A DNA stretch of 64,000 bases from an uncultured Prevotella sp. (GTDB lineage: Bacteria > Bacteroidota > Bacteroidia > Bacteroidales > Bacteroidaceae). Shown piece after piece: positions 17,139-26,715 of this stretch. Below the pieces are notes generated by a model. It had not been told where the DNA came from, made no database searches, and was given only the letters and a program-made list of their open reading frames with translations. Every line of letters starts with the position of its first letter. Position 1 is the first letter of the stretch. The translations under genes were made by a program, and so were the position numbers. The stretch is taken from contig UQZX01000015.1 of NCBI GenBank assembly GCA_900545525.1, positions 1 through 64,000 of the forward strand, read 5' to 3'.

Positions 17139-20129
17139 ATGCAAAACAAAGGAATTGTAATTGTAACAGCCGCCTTATTGACTCTTGCAAGCATCTTCTA
17201 TTTGTCTTTCTCCTTTGCCACTGCCTACTATGACAAGCAGGCTGCCGGCATAAAGGATTCCATTGCACAGCAGGATTACAAGGACTCGGTGAAATATCTG
17301 GGTGTGTACTCGTATCAGAAGTGTCTGGAAACACAGATAGGCTTGGGACTCGATCTTAAGGGAGGTATGAACGTGATTCTCGAAATCTCCGTTCCGGACG
17401 TTATCGAGACACTGGCAGATCACAAGACTGACGCTGCCTTCGTTAAATCAATGGAACAGGCTAAGAAAGAAGAAGAAAAGAGCCAGAGCGACTTCATCTC
17501 TCTCTTTATCAAGTGTTATCGGCAGAATGCCCCCGGACACCGCCTTGCCGAAATCTTTGCCACACAGCAGCTGAAGGGCAAGGTTACGACACAGAGCAGC
17601 GACAGCGAGGTGGAGAAGGCACTGCGCGCAGAGGTTCAGTCGGCTATTGACAACTCTTACAATGTTGTGCGCAACCGTATCGACAAGTTCGGCGTTGTTC
17701 AGCCGAACATCCAGAAGCTGGAAGGTCAGGACGGACGTATCATGGTTGAAATGCCGGGTATACGTGAGCCGGAGCGCATACGTAAGTTGCTCCAGAGCAG
17801 CGCAAATCTTGAGTTTTGGGAGACATTCAACAGTGAGGAGGTTGTGCCTTATCTGCGTCAGATAGACCAGCGCCTTGCAGGAGTGGAGACCGAAGACTCT
17901 GTTGCAAAATCCGACTCCACTGGAAACAAGGTGGCAGAGGTAAAGGCTGCCGATACAAAACTGAAGATCAGCAAGGGCACTTCGTCTGCTGCCGAGAAGG
18001 CTGCTGCCGGCGAAAACGCACAGATGGCACAGGCTAAGAAGCAAAATCCTCTGCTTGCCATGCTTCAGGTTGTTCCGCAAGGCTCGCTCAGCATCGTGGG
18101 ATATGCAAGCGTGCGCGACACTGCCGAGATAAACAAGATTATCTATTCTGAGACGGCAAAGCAGATATTGCCCTCAGATGTGAAGCTGTTGTGGGGCGCA
18201 AAGCCCGCCGACGGCATATCGGCAAAGAACGTCTATGAGCTTTATGCGCTGAAGGTTACACAGAGCAACGGTCGCGCCCCGCTTGAAGGCGACGTGGTTA
18301 CAAGTGCCAAGGACGAGTTCGACCAGATGACAGGACGCCCGAGCGTAAGCATGTCAATGAACTCAGACGGAGCACGCCGCTGGGCAGCTCTGACAAAGGC
18401 AAACGTGGGCAAGGCAATCGCCATCGTGCTCGACGATGTCGTATATAGTGCTCCCCGCGTAAACGGAGAAATCTCAGGAGGAAACTCAACGATATCCGGC
18501 AACTTCACAATCGAAGACACCAAAGACCTTGCAAACACCCTTATATCAGGACGCATGCCTGCTCCTGCACGCATAGTACAGGCAGACGTGGTTGGTCCTA
18601 CGCTGGGTGCACAGTCTATACAGCAGGGTATAATGTCGTTCATCGTGGCATTCATCATCCTTATGATATACATGGTAGTGATGTACGACGTGATTCCGGG
18701 AATGATAGCAAACTGCGCTTTGCTCATCAACCTGTTCTTCACGCTCGGCATCCTGACATCGTTCCAGGCTGCACTGACAATGCCCGGTATCGCCGGTATG
18801 GTGCTCTCGCTCGGTATGGCGGTGGATGCAAACGTGCTGATATACGAGCGTACCAAGGAGGAACTGCGCAAGGGACTCGGCGTAAAGCAGGCTCTCGCGC
18901 AGGGATACAGCAACGCTTTCTCGGCAATCTTCGACTCTAACCTCACTTCTATCATCACGGGTGTCATCCTGTATGTGTTCGGTACGGGTCCGATCCGCGG
19001 CTTCGCAACGACGCTTATCATAGGTATATGCTGCTCGTTCTTCTCTGCCGTGTTCCTTACACGCCTGGTTTACGAGAACCGCATGAAGAAAGACAAGTGG
19101 CTTAACCAGAACTTTACGACACGCGTATCGCGCAATCTGCTTCAGAATACGAAGATACAGTTCATGGGAATGAGACGCCGCACATTCATGACAGCAGGCA
19201 TAGTAGCCGTTGCCTTCCTTGCCTGTCTCTTCACAAAGGGCTTGAGCCGCAGTATCGACTTCACCGGAGGACGCAACTATATCATAAAGCTTGAGAAGCC
19301 GGTTGAGCCCGAGCAGGTGACGGCAGCCCTGCAGAAGTCGTTCGGCGACAGCCATGTAACGGCTCTTGCAATCGGTACCGACGGAAAGACAATACGTATT
19401 TCAACCAACTATAAGATTGAGTCCAACGACCCGAACATCGACGATGAGGTTGAGAACATCCTCTTTACATCGCTGTCAAAGGCAAATCTTGTGACACAGA
19501 AGAGCGTCGACGCATTCAAGAACCCTGACGTACGCGCAGGCGGTTCAATCATCAGCTCGGCAAAGGTAGGTCCTTCTGTGGCAAAGGACATCACCCACGG
19601 TGCAATCATAAGCGTCATACTGGCCCTCGTTGCCATATTCCTCTACATCCTCGTACGCTTCCACAACATAGCGTTCTCGTTTGGTTCTGTAGTGGCACTG
19701 GCACTCGACACGCTGGTTGTGCTCGGTCTTTACTCGGCTTTGTGGGGCATTGTTCCGTTCTCACTCGAAATAGACCAGACGTTTATCGGTGCTATCCTGA
19801 CGGTTATCGGTTACTCTATCAACGACAAGGTGGTTGTGTTCGACCGTATACGTGAGAACCTCGGACTGTACAAGAAGCGCGGACTGGAAGAGACGTTCAA
19901 CAACTCTCTGAACGAGACGCTGGCACGTACAATCAATACTTCGGTATCTACGTTGCTGGTATTGCTTTGTATCTTCTTCCTCGGAGGTGACAGCATCCGC
20001 AGCTTCTCGTTCGCAATGATTATCGGTGTTGTTGTCGGTACGCTGTCTTCAATATTCGTTGCAGCACCTGTGGCATATATTACGCTCGGCAAGAAAGCCG
20101 ACAAGAAGGCTGCCGCAGCAGAGGCATAG
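17139..20129 (+). CDS. secDF: Fused protein translocase subunit SecDF
   Basis: A 996-residue fusion of SecD and SecF, the proton-driven accessory complex that helps SecYEG release exported proteins into the periplasm. The SecD part begins after an N-terminal membrane helix (about 6-28) with LGLDLKGGMNVILEI. The periplasmic P1 head follows, with an Ala/Lys-rich low-complexity insert near 265-300. Conserved transmembrane motifs include AVDANVLIYERTKEELRKG. The SecF part starts near 700 with SIDFTGGRNYIIKLE and contains NDKVVVFDRIREN. Such fusions are usual in Bacteroidota. It stands alone, with a -7 element upstream and a terminator downstream. Confidence 0.97.
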   Translation: MQNKGIVIVTAALLTLASIFYLSFSFATAYYDKQAAGIKDSIAQQDYKDSVKYLGVYSYQKCLETQIGLGLDLKGGMNVILEISVPDVIETLADHKTDAAFVKSMEQAKKEEEKSQSDFISLFIKCYRQNAPGHRLAEIFATQQLKGKVTTQSSDSEVEKALRAEVQSAIDNSYNVVRNRIDKFGVVQPNIQKLEGQDGRIMVEMPGIREPERIRKLLQSSANLEFWETFNSEEVVPYLRQIDQRLAGVETEDSVAKSDSTGNKVAEVKAADTKLKISKGTSSAAEKAAAGENAQMAQAKKQNPLLAMLQVVPQGSLSIVGYASVRDTAEINKIIYSETAKQILPSDVKLLWGAKPADGISAKNVYELYALKVTQSNGRAPLEGDVVTSAKDEFDQMTGRPSVSMSMNSDGARRWAALTKANVGKAIAIVLDDVVYSAPRVNGEISGGNSTISGNFTIEDTKDLANTLISGRMPAPARIVQADVVGPTLGAQSIQQGIMSFIVAFIILMIYMVVMYDVIPGMIANCALLINLFFTLGILTSFQAALTMPGIAGMVLSLGMAVDANVLIYERTKEELRKGLGVKQALAQGYSNAFSAIFDSNLTSIITGVILYVFGTGPIRGFATTLIIGICCSFFSAVFLTRLVYENRMKKDKWLNQNFTTRVSRNLLQNTKIQFMGMRRRTFMTAGIVAVAFLACLFTKGLSRSIDFTGGRNYIIKLEKPVEPEQVTAALQKSFGDSHVTALAIGTDGKTIRISTNYKIESNDPNIDDEVENILFTSLSKANLVTQKSVDAFKNPDVRAGGSIISSAKVGPSVAKDITHGAIISVILALVAIFLYILVRFHNIAFSFGSVVALALDTLVVLGLYSALWGIVPFSLEIDQTFIGAILTVIGYSINDKVVVFDRIRENLGLYKKRGLEETFNNSLNETLARTINTSVSTLLVLLCIFFLGGDSIRSFSFAMIIGVVVGTLSSIFVAAPVAYITLGKKADKKAAAAEA

Positions 20130-20160
20130 TCAGAACAGCAGATAGCTTATATATAATGAA

Positions 20161-20196
20161 AGGCGTGGAACCGGCGACGGTTTCACGCCTTTTTTA
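20161..20196 (+). terminator. Terminator of secDF
   Basis: A 13-bp stem (20161-20173 with 20178-20190, one G-T pair) with a 4-nt loop is followed by six T residues, 31 bp after the secDF stop. Confidence 0.85.
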
Positions 20197-20274
20197 TGTC
20201 TGTGCGATAGCATGGAAACCTTTGCCGGCTGCCGTATGGAACATTCATAAGCAACATTCTGTATGCCGGAATAT

Positions 20275-20316
20275 AAAAAAGCAAGGCATGTACCGTGTAG
20301 GGTGCATGCCTTGCTT
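20275..20316 (-). terminator. Terminator of tRNA-Arg gene
   Basis: Arms 20279-20290 and 20305-20316 pair over 12 bp (AAGCAAGGCATG). Read on the minus strand the hairpin is followed by T residues (A6 at 20275-20280), 27 bp past the tRNA 3' end. Confidence 0.8.
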
Positions 20317-20342
20317 GGATTAAATGTGGTTACATTTCCGTG

Positions 20343-20414
20343 TGGTCTCACCGAGAATCGAACTCGGATCTAATCTTTAGGAGAGACTTGTTCTATCCAT
20401 TGAACTATGAGACC
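20343..20414 (-). tRNA. tRNA-Arg (anticodon CCU)
   Basis: A 72-nt tRNA read on the minus strand. The acceptor stem pairs GGTCTCA with TGAGACC. The D stem pairs GTTC with GAAC. The anticodon stem AGTCT/AGATT encloses loop CTCCTAA, giving anticodon CCU, which reads the Arg codon AGG. The T arm is CCGAG-TTCGATT-CTCGG, with discriminator A. The 3' CCA is not encoded. A -7-like TACCTTTG lies on the minus strand at 20517-20510, about 100 bp upstream. Confidence 0.95.
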
Positions 20415-20559
20415 CCGTTGTCTGCCGTATCCGTATGCTTTCCGGAAAAAATGCCGTGATGCGGTATGATAAAGCATCGTGGATTTACATTAAACGGCTT
20501 TTACGGATGCAAAGGTAAGAATTTTATTTTTATTTTCATATATACAGGCACGTTATTTC

Positions 20560-20590
20560 TTGGCTGTTAGGGTAAAACAAAGTAACTTTG
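20560..20590 (+). promoter_or_regulatory. Promoter of TonB-dependent receptor gene
   Basis: TTG at 20560-20562, a 20-bp spacer and TAACTTTG at 20583-20590. The leader to ATG 20684 is about 90 nt. Confidence 0.65.
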
Positions 20591-20683
20591 CATCTCCGTA
20601 AAAGGAAGTTTTGGTGCTGTAATGTTCTGAAACTGCATGTAATTGATTAAACTTTCATATCGTTTGTCTGTCACAATAAAGTT

Positions 20684-23176
20684 ATGAGTAGATTATTTTT
20701 GTTGTTCAGCCTGTTCTTATTGGGCACGGCATGCGCATTTTCGCAAGGAACGGTTAAGGGTAACGTATTGGACAAGAGAGTTGATGAAGCACTCCAGTTT
20801 GTAAATGTAACGGTGTCAAGACAGGGCGAGACAAAGACCCTGAAAGGCGGAATTACCGATGAGAGGGGAGCTTTCAGGGTGTCAGGGCTTGAAAACGGCA
20901 ACTACACCCTCACCATTTCGTTCATGGGATACAAGACTTTGAAACGCAATTTCACCATCTCCGACGAGAAGAAAATGGTGAGCTACGGACGGCTGTATAT
21001 GTCGGAAGACGCAAAAATGCTGAACGAAGTCACCGTCACAGGGCAGCGGTCGTCGATGAAACTGGAAGTTGACCGCAAGTCGTTCGATGTGTCCCAGCAG
21101 ATAATCAACGCCGGAGGGGCAGCGGCAGACGTGCTTGAGAACATCCCGTCGGTAGAGGTAGACAACGACGGCAACATCTCCCTGCGCGGCAACACCAGCG
21201 TAGAGGTGTGGATAAACGGCAAATCGAGCGGTCTGACAACCGACAACCGCGCCGAGATATTGCAGCAGCTGCCGGCAGAAAGCATCGAGCGCATAGAGGT
21301 CATCGACAACCCGTCGGCAAAGTTCAGTGCCGAGGGCAGCGCCGGAATAATAAACATCGTGCTGAAGAAAGACCGCAAGGCGGGCTACTACGGTTCGCTG
21401 CAGGCGGGCGGCAACACTGACGGCGGTGCAAATACGAGCGGCAACATAAACTACAACAGCTCGCTTTTCGACGCATATCTCAACATCGGATACCGCCACA
21501 GGGTGCACAAGGGAAACACGTCGAGCTATCAGGAATCGTTCGGAAACAACCAGTATCAGTATTACGACAGCGACTCCGAGCACCGCGGCAACAACCTCTT
21601 CTCACGCGCCGGCATCACGTGGCACGCAACGAAAAAGGACGATTTCTCGCTCAGCGGCATGATGATGAAGGGCGGACACAACGACGGCTATTCTTATCCA
21701 TACCATTACGGAGCGATTGGAAGCTCCACGGACAGCCATATTATGACGCGCCGCAACACGGGCGACTCCGACATGCGCATGCTCTACGGAGAATTCAACT
21801 ACAGGCATAACTTCACGGACACCCACTTCATAGACTTCGTTGCCGACTACCACAGCTGGAACATGGACAACGACCAGCTGTACCAGGACAGCACGGAATA
21901 CTTCGACATGCCCGGCCGCGGGCGCGAATACAGCTATCAGCACCGCCCCATGTACATGCGCAACAGGCGCTGGGAGGTGAAGATAGACTATGAGAACCCC
22001 ATAACGGAGAACATAAAGCTGCAGGCAGGATATCAGGGAAACTTCAGCCATGAGAACTCCCCGCAGGAGTCGTATGTCGACGACACGTGGGAGGGAACAA
22101 ACAGCACGGAGGACAAGGAATACTTCAACCGCTTCATATACGACATGGACCTCCATGCCCTCTATGCAACGGCAACGCTCAACTTCGGCAAGTTCGGCGT
22201 CATGGCAGGTCTGCGCGGAGAATACTGGAAGGTAAACACCGAGAGCTACACATGGGAACAGGAGCACGATGCAACGAAGCGGGATCCGGCGTTCAAGAAA
22301 GACTATTTCCAGCTCTTCCCCAGCGTCTTCATGTCTTATCAGCTGACGGAGACACAGCAGCTGCAGCTCAATTACACACGCCGCCTGCGCCGTCCGTGGG
22401 GCGGACAGCTCAACAGTTTCAGGAACACCCGCGACGCCTCGATAGTGTCATACGGTAATCCCGAGCTTACGCCAGAATACAGCCACTCGTTCTCCCTGAA
22501 CTATCTCAAGACGTGGACGGAGCACTCCCTGATGCTGAGCGCATACTACCGACCCACCACGGACGTGATACAGCGCATCAACTATCAGAGCACCACGGAC
22601 GGCATTATGTACCAGACAAACATGAACGTGGCGCGGAGCCTGAGCACAGGACTTGAGATGGTATTGAAAAACAAGCTGTTCCGCATTCTCGATCTCACGA
22701 CAACCGCCAACGCATACTATTACAAGCTGAACGGCTTCAGCTACGACATCGACGGACAGACGGTGACGGGCGAGGGCAACAGCAACTTCACATGGAATGC
22801 CCGCATGCAGGCAAGTCTCATACTGCCATACGACATTTCGTTCCAGGCAACGGGACGCTACCGCTCGCGCGAGGTCATCACGCAGGGATACCGCAAGGCA
22901 AACTATGGGTTGGACCTCGGTCTCCGCAAGTCGTTCCTGAACAAGACCCTGACCCTTTCTGTAAACTGCCGCGACGTGTTCAACAGCCGCAAGTGGGAGA
23001 CGTTCACGTCCAACGAGACCTTCTCGCGCCACCAGATAAACAAGCGTCACAGCCGTAACGTAAACTTCACGCTGACATACAACTTCGGCAACATGCGTGC
23101 AAAGCGTCCGAAAATGAACCAGGACGACAACAACATGCAGGACAGTCAGATGAACTACAACGGCGATGAGCAGTAA
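20684..23176 (+). CDS. TonB-dependent receptor, outer membrane beta-barrel family
   Basis: An 830-residue outer-membrane receptor. The signal peptide ends near ACAFSQ (about residue 21). A CarboxypepD_reg-like domain spans about 22-105, with FVNVTVSRQGE and TLTISFMGYKTL. The plug domain, about 118-240, has TVTGQRSSMKLEVDRKSFDV, GGAAADVLENIPSVEVDNDG and ERIEVIDNPSAKF. The remainder is a barrel of the OMP_b-brl_3 type that is not of SusC type, and no SusD partner is present. The C-terminus runs on into a hydrophilic Asn/Asp/Gln-rich tail after the last strand (NVNFTLTYNFGN). Ligand unknown; siderophore, peptide or adhesive roles are all possible. An acyltransferase gene starts 9 bp downstream. 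Confidence 0.9.
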   Translation: MSRLFLLFSLFLLGTACAFSQGTVKGNVLDKRVDEALQFVNVTVSRQGETKTLKGGITDERGAFRVSGLENGNYTLTISFMGYKTLKRNFTISDEKKMVSYGRLYMSEDAKMLNEVTVTGQRSSMKLEVDRKSFDVSQQIINAGGAAADVLENIPSVEVDNDGNISLRGNTSVEVWINGKSSGLTTDNRAEILQQLPAESIERIEVIDNPSAKFSAEGSAGIINIVLKKDRKAGYYGSLQAGGNTDGGANTSGNINYNSSLFDAYLNIGYRHRVHKGNTSSYQESFGNNQYQYYDSDSEHRGNNLFSRAGITWHATKKDDFSLSGMMMKGGHNDGYSYPYHYGAIGSSTDSHIMTRRNTGDSDMRMLYGEFNYRHNFTDTHFIDFVADYHSWNMDNDQLYQDSTEYFDMPGRGREYSYQHRPMYMRNRRWEVKIDYENPITENIKLQAGYQGNFSHENSPQESYVDDTWEGTNSTEDKEYFNRFIYDMDLHALYATATLNFGKFGVMAGLRGEYWKVNTESYTWEQEHDATKRDPAFKKDYFQLFPSVFMSYQLTETQQLQLNYTRRLRRPWGGQLNSFRNTRDASIVSYGNPELTPEYSHSFSLNYLKTWTEHSLMLSAYYRPTTDVIQRINYQSTTDGIMYQTNMNVARSLSTGLEMVLKNKLFRILDLTTTANAYYYKLNGFSYDIDGQTVTGEGNSNFTWNARMQASLILPYDISFQATGRYRSREVITQGYRKANYGLDLGLRKSFLNKTLTLSVNCRDVFNSRKWETFTSNETFSRHQINKRHSRNVNFTLTYNFGNMRAKRPKMNQDDNNMQDSQMNYNGDEQ

Positions 23177-23185
23177 AGACAAGCC

Positions 23186-24160
23186 ATGACAGAGTTGCAG
23201 GACAAAGCCGCGGAGCCGCGCGATACGCGCCGGCGCACCGTTGAGATAGACTTTATAAAAGCAGTCATGATAATCCTCATGATTGCTTTCCACCTTGTAT
23301 TCATAGGCGACACATATCCGTATGCCAAGCAGTTGGTATATACCTTCCACATGCCTGCGTTCCTTATCATTTCCGGATATATGCTCAACACCGGCAGGAG
23401 CCTTCGCCGCTATCTTCTCACGCTGCTGTGGATATTCATTCCATACACCGTCATGGAGGGCGGATATACTCTCATGGCATCGCTTCTCTCCATACGCGAG
23501 CACGTGGATAATCTCACTATAGGACTCCTTGCCGAAAAGATATTCCTGCATCCGCTGGGACCCTACTGGTACCTGCACACGCTGATGCTCTGCGGGCTTT
23601 CATGTTTCTTCGTGTTCCGCCTGCCGCGTCTCCAGCTCCTTCCACGCATCATCCTCCTCGCCCTGTGCTATGTCTTTCTGTCGCGCTGCCTGCATGTCGT
23701 CTCCCTGTCCTGCACACTTTATTTCATGGCGGGAGCCGTTTTGCGCCACAGCGGCATACCCTTTCTCTCGTTCTTCCGCCCGTCGCTGCTTTCCGCCGTG
23801 CCTTTTGTGCTCATTGCCTGCACGCCGGCATGCCTCGACAAGAGCGTTCCCGGCGGCGTTGCAATGGTCTATTTTGCCATGAGCCTTTGCCTTGTGCTTT
23901 TCGGATATTGCCGTGGCGTTGTTCTCCGCGCCATGCTCTTTATAGGCAGAAACACGCTCGTGCTGCTCCTTTTCTCTCCCGTCTTTACCGTGCTTGCCAA
24001 AATCTATCAGCCCGCACTTCTGCGCATTGAGCACACGGGGATGCTTTTCCTTGCCGTCTCGTTGGCATTTGCCGTTGCCGGGTGCATGCTCATTGCCGCA
24101 ATAATGGACAGGCTGGGCATATCACGGTTTTTCTTCGGGAAAGCCAAGGTGTTGCAATAA
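23186..24160 (+). CDS. Acyltransferase family 3 membrane protein
   Basis: A 324-residue polytopic inner-membrane protein with about ten hydrophobic segments. It begins with the family-3 motif around DFIKAVMIILMIAFHLVF, the His there being the conserved catalytic candidate, and FHMPAFLIISGYML. Proteins of this family (OafA, WecH, NodX) move acetyl or succinyl groups onto sugars or lipids. The gene sits 9 bp behind the TonB-dependent receptor, so it is probably translated from the same message, but a functional link between them is not evident. Substrate unknown. Confidence 0.85.
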   Translation: MTELQDKAAEPRDTRRRTVEIDFIKAVMIILMIAFHLVFIGDTYPYAKQLVYTFHMPAFLIISGYMLNTGRSLRRYLLTLLWIFIPYTVMEGGYTLMASLLSIREHVDNLTIGLLAEKIFLHPLGPYWYLHTLMLCGLSCFFVFRLPRLQLLPRIILLALCYVFLSRCLHVVSLSCTLYFMAGAVLRHSGIPFLSFFRPSLLSAVPFVLIACTPACLDKSVPGGVAMVYFAMSLCLVLFGYCRGVVLRAMLFIGRNTLVLLLFSPVFTVLAKIYQPALLRIEHTGMLFLAVSLAFAVAGCMLIAAIMDRLGISRFFFGKAKVLQ

Positions 24161-24649
24161 TAAGGCGGCAGCGCGTCCTATGCTACGCAACTTCCATTCT
24201 GTTACTTTCCATGTATATTTTATTACGGTTTGGAACCGATATCTTTTGCCCTCCGAAAGATGCCCTTTCGGAGGCTGAAAGGTGGCTTCTTGCATTGCAA
24301 AAGCTTACCTTTTACAATCCGGGAGATCATGGTTCCGGATTGTAAGAATAGCGTTTGTTCGACATAATACAATGAGGGTGTGTCAAATTTCTCATACAGT
24401 GCCAAGTAGGGACATATTCTTGTATTTGTCCGCCAAACATTCATTGAATATCAAGATGTTACAAACGGACAAATACAAGAATATGTCCCTACAGGTTGGA
24501 AGAGTTGAAATTTGACATACCCTCAATATAAATATATGACTTGCTTATATCTTAACTCACTCTAAGAATATTGTTCTTAAATCAAGATTGATGCAGTCTT
24601 CGGACGGGATGTCCGGTTTAAGGATATTATTCAGGCTGGCTGCGGCACG
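24161..24649. other. Intergenic region with hairpin motif and MITE-like element
   Basis: The gap between the convergent acyltransferase and murI genes. 24246-24305 carries a hairpin-rich stretch with the CTGAAAGGTGGCTTCTTG...CAAAAG motif shared with 14392-14419 and 33563-33590. 24374-24524 is the palindromic MITE-like element. Nothing recognisable lies in 24525-24649 beyond a short inverted repeat near 24603-24617. Confidence 0.6.
24374..24524. mobile_element. Palindromic MITE-like element, copy 2 (complete)
   Basis: A 151-bp element with terminal inverted repeats at 24374-24390 (GAGGGTGTGTCAAATTT) and 24508-24524, which match 16 of 17 bases. A perfect inner inverted repeat has 25-bp arms (24408-24432 and 24466-24490) identical to copy 1. 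Trinucleotide AAT lies on both outer sides, a possible target duplication. No ORF is present, so any mobility would depend on an enzyme encoded elsewhere. Confidence 0.65.
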
Positions 24650-25486
24650 TTATCCCAGTACAATGTTCTCAACATCCACTGACTCATGCAGGAACATCTG
24701 TGCCGATTCCTTGAAGCGGTCGGTGTTTTCCGTTGTAAGATAATTGCAGGTGCCGCCCTTCGAACAGCGCCTTTCCATCTCGGGATGGCGGGCAAGATAG
24801 TCGGCAAGGCTGTCCGCCACATATTCTCCCTGCGACACGATGCGTACCCCCTTGGGTACGTATTTCTTTATTTTTGGCATGAGCAGCGGATAGTGGGTGC
24901 AGCCCAGTATTATTGCATCGATGTCCGGATCGAGGTCCATAAGCTGGTCTATGCGCTTCTTCACGAAATAGTCGGCTCCCGGACTGTCCGCCTCGTTATA
25001 CTCGACGAGCGGCACCCAGAACGGGCATGCCACGCCCGACACCTTTATGTCGGGGTATAGCTTGGAAATCTCGAGATTGTAGCTGTTGCTCTTTATGGTG
25101 CCTTCGGTGGCGAGGATGCCCACATGGCGTTTCGTTGTGAGCTGCCCTATCTTTTCTGCCGTAGGGCGTATTATTCCCAGAACCCTTCTGTCCGGGGCAA
25201 CAAGCGGCAGGTCGTTCTGCTGTATGGAGCGCAGTGCCTTTGCCGATGCGGTGTTGCATCCGAGGATTACCAAGTGGCAACCTCTTTCGAAAAGCTTCAT
25301 CACAGCCTGACGCGTAAACCTGTAGACAACGTCGAACGAGCGTGTGCCGTAGGGCGTGCGGGCATTGTCGCCGAGATAAAGATAGTCATACTGGGGCAGA
25401 AGCTGCCTCATTCCGTGGAGTATCGTCAGACCGCCGTAGCCGGAGTCGAACACCCCTATGGGACCGGGTTTGCCGGACAATGCCAT
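24650..25486 (-). CDS. murI: Glutamate racemase
   Basis: A 278-residue cytosolic enzyme that converts L-glutamate to D-glutamate for peptidoglycan. Both catalytic cysteines are present in their usual contexts: Cys77 in LGCNTASA and Cys196 in LGCTHYPLL. The N-terminal GVFDSGYGGLT, with its proton-relay Asp, and DNARTPYG are also family hallmarks. Length is normal. It is the last gene of the minus-strand envelope operon, 12 bp after the preceding skp-like gene. Placement with bamA, skp and uppS fits a cell-envelope supply role. Confidence 0.96.
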   Translation of the reverse strand: MALSGKPGPIGVFDSGYGGLTILHGMRQLLPQYDYLYLGDNARTPYGTRSFDVVYRFTRQAVMKLFERGCHLVILGCNTASAKALRSIQQNDLPLVAPDRRVLGIIRPTAEKIGQLTTKRHVGILATEGTIKSNSYNLEISKLYPDIKVSGVACPFWVPLVEYNEADSPGADYFVKKRIDQLMDLDPDIDAIILGCTHYPLLMPKIKKYVPKGVRIVSQGEYVADSLADYLARHPEMERRCSKGGTCNYLTTENTDRFKESAQMFLHESVDVENIVLG

Positions 25487-25498
25487 ATACTTGAAGTC

Positions 25499-26005
25499 TT
25501 ATTTTTGTTTCAGCAGTTCTTTCAGCTCTGCCGTGATGTCCGTTCCCTGCGCCGGGTCGATGTATGGACAGGCATCATTGTCTGTGTTAAGGATAAAGGC
25601 ATATCCTCTTTCCATGCCTATACGCTTGAGAGCGTCGTTCAGCCTTGCCTTCAGCGGCATGTTCATGTCGTCCTCTGCCTGTTTAAGCAGGCGGCGTGCC
25701 TCTTCCTTGAAGGCGACGTTCTTCTCCATTATCTCCTGCAGCTCTGCCTGACGCTTGTTGAGTATTGCAGGTGCAAAGTCGCGCTGACCTTCAAGAAACT
25801 CTTCATATTTAACGTTGAACTCCTCCTCGGCGCGCTTCGTCTCGGCATCATACTGCGACGACAGCTTTTTCATATTCTCCTGCACTATGGCACGTCCGGG
25901 CATGGAACCGAACACCTCATTGTAACTGAAATATGCAAATCTTACCTGTGCCCCGGCAATTACCGGCAGTACAAGTGCCATTATAAAGAGTATCGTTTTT
26001 TTCAT
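25499..26005 (-). CDS. OmpH/Skp-family periplasmic chaperone (third in operon)
   Basis: A 168-residue Skp-like chaperone that would hold unfolded outer-membrane proteins on their way to BamA. The signal peptide ends near VIAGAQ (about residue 19). FAYFSYNEVFGSMPG is the first strand and turn. A long charged coiled coil spans about 40-120. The closing strand segment is ERGYAFILNTD. It is the most divergent of three adjacent paralogues, with YFSYNEV in place of the usual VD-x-x-x-V and an extended coil. Co-transcribed with bamA upstream and murI downstream. Confidence 0.85.
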   Translation of the reverse strand: MKKTILFIMALVLPVIAGAQVRFAYFSYNEVFGSMPGRAIVQENMKKLSSQYDAETKRAEEEFNVKYEEFLEGQRDFAPAILNKRQAELQEIMEKNVAFKEEARRLLKQAEDDMNMPLKARLNDALKRIGMERGYAFILNTDNDACPYIDPAQGTDITAELKELLKQK

Positions 26006-26128
26006 ATCGGTGTTAAATATAGATGATGATATGTCTTGAATGAGGATAAGGCATGGCGTGCCGCAATCCCTGCCGGAGCTTTGTTTGCCCCTGCATGTTT
26101 TGTCCGGCGCGCCATGCCCCGTATTGTT

Positions 26129-26629
26129 TTATTTCATCTTTGCAATCTCAGCCTTTACTTCGGCTGTAACATCCTTGCTCAGCGTGTCGCTGATATAGGG
26201 TATTCCGCTTGCGTTGTCCATGATGTATACATAGCCGCCAGCCTTGCCTACGTTCTTTATGGCTGTCATCACCTTTGTCATGATAGGCTGCATCTTCTCC
26301 TGCTGTGCCTTCTGGAAAGCCTGCTGGTTGTCCTGCTGTGCCTGCTGGAACTTCTGCAGCAGCTCCTGTATGGATGCCTCTGTCTCCTGCTGCTTGGTGG
26401 CGTTCATCGTGCTTTTGGTCTTCTCATAGTCGTCAACCTTCTTCTGAATTTCGTCCTGCATCAGTTTCAGGTCGTTGTCATACTGTTTTGCCTGAGCCTC
26501 GAGCTCGCCTCTAACCTTCATGAATTCGGGCAGGTTCTGCATTACCGACTGTGCGTCTACATGTCCGAACTTCTGTGCCGACATTGCCATAGGAGCGCAA
26601 AGCATCAGCATTAAAATAAGTTTTTTCAT
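26129..26629 (-). CDS. OmpH/Skp-family periplasmic chaperone (second in operon)
   Basis: A 166-residue Skp-like protein. The signal peptide is MKKLILMLMLCAPMAMSAQ, with cleavage near residue 19. KFGHVDAQSVMQNLPEF is the standard Skp opening. A Gln-rich coiled coil runs about 40-115 (FQQAQQDNQQAFQKAQQ), and GGYVYIMDNASGIPYIS is the C-terminal strand region. It is 123 bp from the following paralogue and 86 bp from the preceding one. Three tandem skp-like genes after bamA imply subfunctionalised chaperones. Which is the main Skp cannot be told from sequence. Confidence 0.88.
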   Translation of the reverse strand: MKKLILMLMLCAPMAMSAQKFGHVDAQSVMQNLPEFMKVRGELEAQAKQYDNDLKLMQDEIQKKVDDYEKTKSTMNATKQQETEASIQELLQKFQQAQQDNQQAFQKAQQEKMQPIMTKVMTAIKNVGKAGGYVYIMDNASGIPYISDTLSKDVTAEVKAEIAKMK

Positions 26630-26715
26630 TTCCTTTTTGTTTTTATTATTAATTGTTCAAGTTACGTCTTAATACTGCTGCTGCGGCTGTTGCCGCCATT
26701 GCAGTGCCTGTGCCG

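Noticed and set aside
24246..24305. Riboswitch-like structure
   Set aside because: It lies between convergent gene ends, not in a leader, and matches the dispersed hairpin motif seen elsewhere.
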